Source: Panax quinquefolius (lineage: Eukaryota; Streptophyta; Magnoliopsida; Apiales; Araliaceae). From it: a stretch of 64,000 nucleotides of DNA. Each line of letters begins with the position of its first letter. Position 1 is the first letter of the stretch. The DNA is taken from contig CM035152.1 in the NCBI GenBank assembly GCA_020205615.1, positions 118,456,043 to 118,520,042 of the forward strand. The letters are read 5' to 3'. This document shows positions 35,560-45,389 of the stretch, piece by piece. The notes beneath the pieces were generated by a model. That model ran no database searches, was not told the DNA's origin, and saw nothing but the letters and a program-made list of their open reading frames with translations. A program made the translations under genes and the position numbers.

Positions 35560-36775
35560 GACTCCTCTTATTAATTTATATTTAATATTTCCAAAATATT
35601 AAATAATAAATATTAAGCTATTTAATTTATTCTATCACCATAGATTAAATCAAATATACTTAACTTATTATTACGATTATGCCATTAACTTCTTAAATAA
35701 CTATTTTTCTTTTTTATGGTGTGACCCTTTTAGGTTCTCCATATTAAACCTATTGTGAATAAATCAATTAGAACAATTCTAATCTTATTTAAATAAATAA
35801 ATTAAAATATTAATTTATTTAAATAAATAATATTTATTCTACAATAGGGATAAGCCTCCCTAGCTATTAACGATTTTTCTGATAATATAGATTTCAACAT
35901 TAATCATAAAAGAACCTTTGAGTAAATAGTTACCGTACAATTCAATCCTTCCACCATACAATGTCCTAATTAAATATAAGACATGGAATTACTGTCAAGT
36001 CTTATTTTATTTAATTATATGTATTTCGATTCTTAAATGCACAACTCTAAATAATGCAAATTAAAAACTCGTTTCTAATTTCATTCTGCCTTGGCCAAGG
36101 ACTACTAGGTTGTCATTTATCGTATCACATAGGACATTTCTCTTCTTTTACTAGAAGTGGTAGATTCTTTATTGATCATACATTATCTCCATGTACAACT
36201 TATTATATCTAAGCATACCCTTTGATATACCCTAAGGGTCTTAAGAAATAAGTCAAAGTATAACTCATCATACACAAGATACTATGATGATCTCAAGTCT
36301 AAGGATCACTTGACTTACTATCACTACAGAATTCCTATCGACGGTGAAGTAAAACTCCATTAGGTATTCCTTAGCGAGCCACGTTCGATGAACTTATTCT
36401 CTAATAAGCACCTACATACTTGCTTTAGTGTCTCCACACAAATGATCATGAGATCAATCATTCTCATCCAATGAAGCAAGTTAACGTATGTACCAATCTA
36501 TCCGGATTCACTAATCTCCAATTTAGTAATCCATCGATTGGGAACTATTTTATTTTTAAGCTTTCTAAGAATTTAGATCTCATTAGAATGATCATCATCA
36601 TTATTCTAAAAGCATTGCTTAAAACTATGGGTTTATCACATATTATAAAACAGCATCATGTAGATAATTAAAAGCCTTTAATAAATTAATACTTTTTATT
36701 AATAAATGAATAAGATTGTTACAAAGTATATGCTTTATCATCAAACATGATTGGCTTGTGTGCATACTACTTACA
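34896..36775 (-). repeat. 5' LTR of copia-2
   Basis: Partner of 29,683-31,536. It differs mainly by single bases and by expansion of an AAT/TAA microsatellite at 35,521-35,560. The right boundary is TTACA followed by TSD ATGCC. Confidence 0.95.
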
Positions 36776-39366
36776 ATGCCTAGTTTATGAAAGAAGTCTT
36801 GTCTAAAAAGAGGAGATTAGGCGAATTCGAGACAGTGGCGTTGACCGAAGAATGTACTGCTATCTTGTAGAAAATGTTACCGCTAAAGTAAAAGGATTCG
36901 AGAAGCTTCACAATCCCATGTACGATCGGTAATCAGTTCTTTAGAAGGGCATTATGTAATCTAGGGGCTAACATTAACTTGATGCCACTCTTAATCTATA
37001 ATCAATTGGGGTTAAAGGAAGACAAGCCTACTAATGTCACGTAAATTATTGATATATCCGAGGGACATCATAGAAGACATCTTAGTAAAAATTGATAAAT
37101 TCATTTTTCTGGATGACTTTATAGTATTGGATTTTGAGGAAGACAAGAAGATATTAATCATACTTAGTTGCCCATTCTTAGCGACAGAGAGAACTTTAAT
37201 AGATGTGCAAAAAGGTGAATTAACGATGAGGGTCTAAGTTCAGGATTTAGTGTTTTTAAAGCAATGAAGTTCTCCAAGGAAGCTGAGGATTGCCTACGGA
37301 TAGATTTAATTGAGGAGGTAATGACTGAGGTGTTCAATGGGAGTTATCTATCAAACCCTCTTGAAGCATTCCTTGTTTTATTTGATGTACCAGATGTCTC
37401 GGATCATGTGTATTATGTAAAGTTGTTAGATGCATTACCCGTATCCCAGAAGCTTAAAAAGTAGTCTGAGATATAAGACCATTCTTAGAACATCATTGGA
37501 GGAGCCACCAGTCTTAGAACTCAAACCCCTCCCTAACCACTTGAGGTATGCCTATATAGGAGATTCCTATACTTTGCCAATTATTGTCTCTGATTATCTA
37601 AATGAATCCCAAGAAGACAAGATGTTAAGAGTTTTGCTCAAGTATAAGACAACAATCAGGTGGACCATAGCAGATATCAAGGGGATAAGTACATCCATTT
37701 GCATGCATAAAATACTACTTCAGGAAGGAGCAAAGCCAATCATTGAATAACAGAGAAGACTGAACCTGATCATGAAGGAGGTTATGAAGAAAGAAATAAT
37801 TATGTGGTTAGACGCTGGTATAGTTTATCTAATTTCAGACAGTTCATGGGTTAGTTATGTATAGTGTATGCCAAAGAAAGGAGGAATGATCGTGGTCAAA
37901 AATGAAAATAATGAGCTCATTCTTACAAGAACATTAACCAGGTAGAGAGTGTGCATGGATTACAGCAAATTGAACAAGGCAACTCGCAAGGATCAGTTTC
38001 CCTTGCCATTCATTGATTAGATGTTGGATAGGCTGACGGGTCACCAGTTTTATTTCCATCTTGATGGGTATTCGGGTTACAACCAAATTGCAATAGCTCC
38101 GGAAGACCAAGAGAAAACTACTACATACCCTTATGGAACCTTCGCATTCTGGAGGATGTCTTTCGGTCTTTACAACTCACCGGCTACGTTTCAGAGATGC
38201 ATGATGGTGATCTTTTCGAATATGGTCGAGCACAATCTTAAAGTATTTATGGATGACTTCTCTGTTTTTGGTGATAGTTTCGACCTATGCCTATATAATC
38301 TAATATTGGTTCTGAAAAGGTGTGTGGAGATGAATCATGTACTTAACTGGGAGAAATGCCACTTTATGGTGCAGAATGGAATAATACTGGGTCATAAAGT
38401 CTCAGAAGTCGGTATAGAGGTGGACAAGGCAAAAATTGAAAAAATCAAAAATCTACCTCCACCCACATCAGTGAAAGGAATATAGAGTTTTCTTGGTCAT
38501 GAGGGCTTCTATCGGTGCTTTATTAAAGACTTCTCCAAAATTTCTAAACCCTTGTGCAACCTCCTTGATAAAGATGTCCCGTTTAGAATGGATCAAGTAT
38601 GTCTCGATGCATTTAAAATATTAAAGAAGAAATTAGTAACGACTCCAGTAATAGTTGCTCCCGATTTGTCTCTATCATTCGAACTAATACAAGAGATTTT
38701 ACAATTGGCGTGGTACTTGGACAACGTAAAGACAAGGTCTTCCACACCATTTATTACGCTAGTAAGACACTCTCGGATGCGCAGTTAAATTACACCACCA
38801 CATAAAAGAAGTTACTAGCAGTGGTAAATGCCTTTGACAAATTTTGAGTATATCTTATTGGGACAAATGTAATAGTCTACAATTAATATAACTAATAAAA
38901 AAAGGATGATTTAGTGATTAATGAGTCGTTTCCAAATGACCAACTGTTCCAAATCATGAATGAAGTACCATGGTACGCGGACTTCGTCAATTACATCGTA
39001 AGCCACATACTTCCTCCAAACTTGGGCTCCCAACGTAGAAAGAAGTTCATCCATGATGTCAAATAGTATTTTTGGGATGAACCATTCTTAGTTAAGTCTT
39101 GTGCAGATCAAATATTAAGAAGATGTGCACCAAGAGAAGAGGTAGAAAACATCCTGAATCATTGTCATTCGTCAGATTATGGAGGGCCTTTTGGTGGAGA
39201 TAGAACTGTTGCGCTGAAAGTGTTACAGTTAGGATTCTATTAGCCAACATTATTCAAGGATGCCCATCTTTTTACATCAAGGTGTGATCGATGTCAAAGG
39301 GTCGACAACATTTAGAAACGGCATGAGATGCCCTTTAACAATATTTTAGAAGTGGCACCAGATTGA
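36776..39366 (+). pseudogene. Athila-2 protease-RT-RNase H-integrase remnant
   Basis: It continues Athila-2 after the copia insertion: FMKEVLSKKR (36,785), protease (CNLGANINLMPL near 36,960; the catalytic Asp is Asn), DFIVLDFEEDKKILII, RT (MLDRLTGHQFYFHLDGYSGYNQ from 38,021; VFMDDFSVFGDSF near 38,250), the start of RNase H (a degraded NYTTT-EKLLAVV near 38,790) and the integrase zinc region (NHCHSSDYGGPFGGD, CDRCQRVDN, 39,155-39,310). A 154-residue stretch of RT (38,021-38,485) is still open and keeps FMDD. RNase H is partly deleted near 38,880-38,900. The frame ends without the integrase core at about 39,366. Confidence 0.9.
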
Positions 39367-39420
39367 AAGGATCGAGTCATAAACTAAAAAAATAAAGAAT
39401 AATTAAAAATAAGTAATCAC

Positions 39421-39438
39421 TTCCCGACAATGACGCTA
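39421..39438 (-). other. Decayed tRNA-Asp primer-binding site of a third Athila-like element
   Basis: Plus-strand TTCCCGACAATGACGCTA aligns with the tRNA-Asp 3' end at 13 of 18 positions. All five differences are C-to-T or G-to-A. It precedes an LTR-like TG end at 39,444, the same geometry as 23,665-23,689. Confidence 0.65.
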
Positions 39439-39443
39439 AAATT

Positions 39444-41300
39444 TGGAAAGTTGTCGTTACACTCCCAAAAATAAACCTTACTTCACTTTACGAAATTTAA
39501 ATTTATTCAGTACAACAGCAAGTAAGGGTCGATCCCACAAAGAATAACCTTGTCTTAATCTATCCTATTGTTTCTAATTGAAATAAGAAAATAATAAAGA
39601 GGGGGTTTTGATTTGAGTATAACTAACTAAGAATAATATAAACAAATTAATAAGATTAACCAATGAATTAAAACTTCAGTTATGCAGTTCAGTATCACCT
39701 TTTCACAGTTAACAAATTAATCAAGTATAATAATATTTATCCTTCAATGAAATTAATAACCCTAGATAACAACAATTTCTGTTACCTGAAATTCCCCTTA
39801 GGTTTTAAATTTAATGAAATAATCACCCCACTAGACCCTAACTCTTATACAAACTAGAATTATCAGTCTAGGTTTAATATAACAACGACATTAAGAACTA
39901 GGGAATTAGGTTATTCCAACAAACAATCACACAATCGCAGACTATTTAGCTTGTTTTCTGATAATCATAGTAATACTCAAAAGCTTGACAACAATCATGT
40001 ATTACTAAGTGCTACCTGTGATTAGATATAATATCATTTACTTAATATTATATCTTATTCTATCAGAACAGATATCATTCAACAGTTAAAACAAATTATC
40101 AAGAATAAATCTCATATAAGAAGGAATAAATATTGTTAACTCGATTAAACAATTAACTATAAATGAGGTTCAACATCCCTGAGAACTGAATAAGAAAAGC
40201 TTATCTGACATGCTTCTAATGAAAACTCTAAAAAATAATAATATGATGATTAATCATGTGTCCCTTGATCTAATTACAAGTAAAGGTATTTATAGGTCTA
40301 AAACCCTAGAAGAATTCAAATCAAACTCTACTTGGGAAAATCTTAGCAGATAGACTCAACTTCCTTTTCATCCTCAACAATCATGATAAAAGTAGTTCCC
40401 TTCATAAACTAGGATCTACTTTCTATAGCAGGTTCTAACTCAATTTTTAAATCCAAATTGGACTCAATTTCCATAGCAGACTTTGACTTGGTTTCAAAAG
40501 CATACTTGAATTCCCAAAATCATTTATAGCTTCCATATCAAATTGTAACTCCTTAATCATGTAATCCAATACTCCAGATCCTATCACAAATAGAACTCTT
40601 ATGCTCCAGTACCTTAGATGATATATGGCCCAGCTCCAAGTCCACAAGTCAACCCACACAAACGTAGAATAACCCTAAAGCAACCGTAGAGTCATGGATC
40701 GTAGAGTTCTTCTGTCGGGAAAATCATCGAGTGATAAATCGTCGAGCAACAAATTGTAGAGTGACTACACTGAGATCGTAAACTACCAACCAGATGAACG
40801 TAGAGTGCCCTTTTCATTGAATGACTTTGCTCATGCTCTCACTACGATCATAGATTCAAACAACCTTCTGATCGTAGAGTACGACTTCCATCCAACGACC
40901 TTCACTCTACTTCTACTTGGATTCCTCTCTTCTTTCAACGATCGTAAAACACTTCTGCTAATTAGTTGGAAACTAAGCATTTTACTTCAAAATTTCTATA
41001 TCATCTCCAATTTTTTTGAAATCACTAAACACCTTAAATCAACTCATATACACAGAAAACATGTAATAAAACTAAATATTAAGGAATCAAAATCATAGAA
41101 CATTCTGTACTTATTATATTGGATGTTGCTAAGCTTTGCAATGGGCTTAATTCTTTTATGGTACTTAACAGCTTGAATGTGATCTTCAAGATCGTAGAAT
41201 ATGGCTTTATAGATTTTGGCAAAGTTTCAGCTTTGTACTTGGTGATTCGTACTAGAATTTAAATCCTCGTACTCCTTTTATAGCAAATATACACGAGGAG
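39444..41300 (-). mobile_element. Third Athila-like LTR (Athila-3), right boundary uncertain
   Basis: The left end is fixed by the primer site. GGGTCGATCCCACAAAGAAT (39,528-39,547) corresponds to the TCGAACCCACGAGGACAAAG motif of Athila-1 LTRs. A minus-strand TATA box (CTATAAATACC) lies at about 40,287-40,298. Upstream of it, 40,670-40,960 holds the CGTAGAGT motif array. I found no matching second LTR or duplication, so the high-coordinate end is only estimated. Confidence 0.55.
40670..40960 (+). repeat. CGTAGAGT motif array in the U3 of the Athila-3 LTR
   Basis: Imperfect copies of (A/G)TCGTAGAGTGAC at 40,684, 40,698, 40,729, 40,743, 40,755, 40,776, 40,797, 40,871 and 40,935. It ends with CGTAAAACACTTCTGC, which is also at about 11,854 next to the first array. 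Confidence 0.7.
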
Positions 41301-41932
41301 TGATATCCATATCTAACACTAGTTATAGACACTATTTCAACTAGTGCATCTTCCACCATTCAAGGAATAATCAAAAGACCAAGATTTAAGCAAAAAACAC
41401 CTTCTGGATCGAAAATAAAACTTTTAGTTCTAAAAATGAATTGCATGCAAAAAGACGTAATTAACCTATAGAGATAAAATAAATATAGAACTCCTTCCGG
41501 TAGAGGCGGAACCAGGGGATCTAAGAGGGTCATATGACCCCCCCCCCCTGTAATTTCTGGGGGTTATTTGTTTTTCTTTCATTTTTTTTTTTTTTATGTA
41601 TTTTCTTTTCTCTTTTGTTTTTCTATTGATTTTGCTTTATCATCAAAGTGGGGCAAAAATAATGGTAGCAATTCTCTCTGTAAACTAATTAAAAATAAAA
41701 AAATAAAAAAATAAAACAATTTTTTTAATCCCACTATAGTGACCATAAGTGCACCATAGTTCTATCCTATCAAGCTTATTAAATCTCTCTTCTATTTATT
41801 TTTTTTGTGTTGCTGGAATTCCTTCTTTCAAGCTAATTAATTATATTATTATAATTTGTAATTTATCTATAAAAGTAGCTAATCAGTTTAAAAATTTCAA
41901 AATCTGATTAATAGTCCCATAGTTTAGGGGAC

Positions 41933-42005
<73 letters not shown>

Positions 42006-42221
42006 GTCATAGTCATTCACCACTTATTTACTTCATGTTACTCCCCTTTATTAACGGGACTACGACGGTTTCTATCTGATAAATCGTCGCTCATACTTTT
42101 AGTGGCGGACAACATATAAGCGTCCTAAAAGTATGTAGCGCCGGGTGTATGACCAAACCATCAATGAATCCATCTAAAGGGGTGAGTATGCATAAATAAA
42201 GAAGATATGATGCACTCGATC

Positions 42222-42277
<56 letters not shown>
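41301..42277. other. Non-coding region with microsatellites
   Basis: It holds a perfect palindrome GGGTCATATGACCC (41,528-41,541) within a C-run, poly-T tracts, (TA)n-(GA)n at 41,938-42,001 and (AT)n at 42,225-42,277. No gene seen. Confidence 0.7.
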
Positions 42278-42282
<5 letters not shown>

Positions 42283-42520
42283 CTCTCTTAAATAACACTC
42301 TCTCTAAATAATACTTCATTTATTAAAAAGCTACGCTCATTTTAGATTCTTTATAAAATACAAAATAATATTAAAATAGAGTAGTCTCACTTTTCCTTTT
42401 ATTTACAAAAAATGTCACATGCTACCTCACTTATTTTTTTTTAAAAGAATCTCCAAAACGACGTAATATTAATAAAGGAATGTTATTTAAGAGAATATTA
42501 TTTAAGAGGAGTGTTTTAGA
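42278..42520. mobile_element. Candidate foldback MITE between microsatellites
   Basis: The left end (AAAGCACTCTCTTAAATAAC...) and the reverse complement of the right end (AAAACACTCCTCTTAAATAA...) pair over about 45-50 bp with few mismatches. The middle is A/T-rich and non-coding. It abuts (AT)n on the left and (CT)n(AT)n(GT)n on the right. The target duplication is unclear. Confidence 0.6.
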
Positions 42521-42605
42521 TCCGTCCTCTCTCTCTCTCTCTATATATATATATATGTGTGTGTGTATGTGTGTGTGTGGTGTGGGGGGTGGGGGGTGTG
42601 TTTGT
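42521..42605. repeat. Compound microsatellite (CT)n(AT)n(GT)n
   Basis: CTCTCTCTCT, then TATATATATA, then GTGTGTGTGTATGTGTGTG and a G-rich end. Non-coding; apparent frames across it are His/Thr repeats. Confidence 0.9.
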
Positions 42606-43423
42606 GTGTATATGCATTTAAAGTGCATTTAAAGTCATTAGACTCACAACTCAAAGGTTGACAAGGGTTGAAATAGGATGTTGTGAAAGGTTGGAATAGG
42701 ATGTTGTGAAATACTATAATTGAATAAAATAAATTTAAAAGAAGCACTCCAAACGTTAATAAATAATTTTTTTACTAATATATTTTTATCCCTCTTTAAA
42801 AATATTGTGATTTTGCGACGGCCTTCCGGGACTAAGACCCCCAAAACGCAACCAACCAACCATTAAATACTAAATAGTGTCCGGGAGTTTTTCAGATATA
42901 GAACAGAAAAAAAAAAGTTGAAGAAAAGGTGAAGTTTTACGTTCTTTTATCTTGCTTTCTTCTCAAAAGTAAGAAGAAATTTTTTAGCTCAAAATGAACT
43001 TTCTTTCTCTCATTTTCTTTTTTTTTTCTTTTTGTAACTAAAACTCTAAGACACCACATTCTTTATTTACTTTTATTTTCTTCCCTACTAAAAAATTCCA
43101 AGACATTTCTTTTTATTTTCTTCCACTTTTTTTTTTTTTTTTCTGTCCAAATTAAAACTCCAAGACAGAATCTAAACACCACAGTTCTTAAGCACTATGC
43201 ACCCTTCTCATGCTACTAATAATATCCCATGTTCATGTAATTCTTCTCGAATTTAATTTAATCTAGTGCATACCTTGGATGTGGAGACCTTTAATGCGTT
43301 TCAGTCAGTATTTCCTCCAATGCAATAAATATTATTTTTATTGCCTATTTTTCGAGTGTTAAAGTTTTTTTTATATACTTTTACATAAGTGGGACACTCT
43401 CACACAACTACCGCTATTAATTA
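42606..43423. other. Non-coding, pyrimidine-rich
   Basis: Poly-T and CTTT tracts (42,950-43,140) and AT-rich sequence. No gene or repeat family recognised apart from these. Confidence 0.55.
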
Positions 43424-43706
43424 CTCCTTCCGTCCCAAGATAAAAGTTTTTATTACTATTTCAGGTAGTCTCAAGTTAAATGTCTACTTACCTTAAATGA
43501 TCTATTTTTTACAATAATTTACCTATAATACCCTTATTATTAATTGTTATATTTCTATTCTCTATGCATATTTATGGAACATCACTAGTAATGTGCAGAA
43601 AACTATGCAATTAAATAAGAATTTAAATATAGATAATTTTATCATTTTATCTTCTTTCTTAATATGCGCAAAAAGTCAACCAGAACTTTTATCTTGGGAC
43701 AGAGAG
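43424..43706. mobile_element. Stowaway-like MITE (Tc1/mariner type)
   Basis: The left end CTCCTTCCGTCCCAAGATAA pairs with the right end TTATCTTGGGACAGAGAG over about 23 bp. TA dinucleotides flank it (43,422-43,423; 43,707-43,708). It is 283 bp long and non-coding. The CTCCCTCCGTCCC-type terminus and TA target are the defining marks of Stowaway. Transposition would depend on a mariner-like transposase encoded elsewhere. Confidence 0.92.
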
Positions 43707-43708
43707 TA

Positions 43709-45240
43709 TTAATTAACTATTCGTAAAGCCGTTGTTTATCTTCTTTCTGGAATAATTTTAAAATTAATAAAAATCATATAATTTTTTAAAATAATTATAG
43801 GTAATAAGATTTTAGATAATTTATAATAAATAAAAGTACACTAATTAAATAAAATGACCACATTTTTTCAAATATTATATTTACTTTTGAAAAGTTAAAA
43901 TGAAACTCTTTTTGGGAGGAGGGAGTACAAATACTCCCGGTCTATCCTAATCCCATTAAATCCCGCTCTATCCTAATCCCATTTTTAATATTTACTTAAA
44001 AATATTTTTAAGTAAAATATTTTTAATATTTATAATCCCATTTTTATTTCACAAAATATTTACTTATTATAGTAGTATAAAATAACACATACATTTAAGT
44101 TTGTCATTATAATTTTATTTTTAGTTACATTATTCAATAAATAATTTAGTATTTTAGGGTTTATATTGATTTAATATTTATAAATTTTAAATATAAATTA
44201 TTTTTGCGGTACATGAAAATTAAAAAAAAAATGAAAAGTAAATCCACTTGGAACTCAAATACACATAACAAAGCAAACCCACAAAAGCAAATCTACCAAG
44301 TATTATGCCATTCAGAGGTCTAAGGCCCGGAAGGCACCAATTTGATTTTTCATAGGACAACTTTTAAAGGCATATTTGTATTTTAAGCTTCTGGAACTAA
44401 TTTTTTTTACTCAAGGACCTCTAAAGTCTGGTAGGTGTTTTTTTGCTTAAATCTTGCTCCTTTGCACTAGTTATAATAATTTCCATAGCTAATGCTCGTA
44501 ATGGATCATTCCCCAGTATGTATTTAGTGACACTACTACATTTGTTACACTTCAAATTTTTAACAACACTTAGTGCTATGTAAGCATAATTATTGCTCTA
44601 ACACTATCAATGGTCTTTTCAAACCTTAAATGAATCACCTCAAGTTATCTTAAATTGACTTCAAAAATTCAAACTTAATCTTATATTTTTGAACTGAATG
44701 AGAATATTTCAAGCAATATTGTAATCTTTAAATTATGAGTCCTGTTATTTATTGCAAAGTGTATCAATATATATGATTTGATAGGATTATAAAATCGGCT
44801 CACTGTATCAAATACATAGTAAAAGTATTACCAATTATTTATACACAACTCACAACAAAAATATATCCCTTTTTATGAAGCAAAACAATTGGTAGTGTAA
44901 CCTGCTCTAACTATGCTATTTCATCACTATGAAATAATTTGAAAATGGCAATTAGCTCAAGAATCATATATAAATTAGTACCTTCAACAGAAATGTCTCC
45001 ACAATTCTTACCCACTCACATTTTCCAGTAAGGTAGGTGGGGAGACAAAAAGAAGCTACATGGTGATTCTATAGACTGCACATTTACCCTAAAAACTCTA
45101 GAAGTAGTGCTAGAAGTTCGGGTGAAACCCTTTGATACATCACCTGATCGATTCTTCGGACATTGAAAGAGATCCACCGGAAAAATGTGTCCGACCTTTC
45201 TTCTGATACAACTTAGAATGCTTTACAGTATTGCATGCTT
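43709..45240. other. Intergenic and 3' flank of the ARK gene
   Basis: It contains a single Stowaway-type right terminus (GGGAGGAGGGAGTA, 43,914-43,927) with no partner that I can find, AT-rich sequence, and the likely 3' UTR and terminator region of the ARK gene (minus strand, from about 45,240 downward). No other gene seen. Confidence 0.55.
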
Positions 45241-45389
45241 TTATTCTGATTGCATTTGTGCTTGAAACAATGGATTATTTTTGAGTGTTTTTTTCGCCAA
45301 GTTGCGAATATCTTCTCTGCTGGACTCGGTTGATATTCGTAGAAGTTCCTTTAGCCCTCCACTGGATACAAAATCCTTAGAATTGTCCA
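45241..45389 (-). CDS. ARK terminal exon
   Basis: 149 bp, acceptor TTGCAG, stop TAA at 45,243-45,241. Encodes DNSKDFVSSGGLKELLRIS then SSREDIRNLAKKTL and the C-terminus AQMQSE. Confidence 0.85.

Larger units (their letters stand above)
29683..36775 (-). mobile_element. Ty1-copia retrotransposon inserted in Athila-2 (copia-2)
   Basis: LTRs of 1854 bp (29,683-31,536) and 1880 bp (34,896-36,775) start TGTTAGG and end in CA, with perfect 5-bp target duplications ATGCC at 29,678-29,682 and 36,776-36,780. On the minus strand, a tRNA-Met primer site lies next to the high-coordinate LTR and a GTGGGAGAT polypurine tract next to the low one. The interior is only 3.36 kb, shorter than the usual 4-5 kb, and eroded. 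The LTR length would suit an Angela-like lineage, but that is a guess. Confidence 0.95.

Noticed and set aside
42060..42150. Possible CACTA-type subterminal repeats (GACGGTTT...AAATCGTCGC)
   Set aside because: Only one short inverted pair; no CACTA terminus or 3-bp duplication found.
44290..44460. Possible inverted repeat (CTACCA...CAGAGGTC / GACCTCTAAAG...TGGTAG)
   Set aside because: Arms are short and gapped, no target duplication; too weak to call a MITE.
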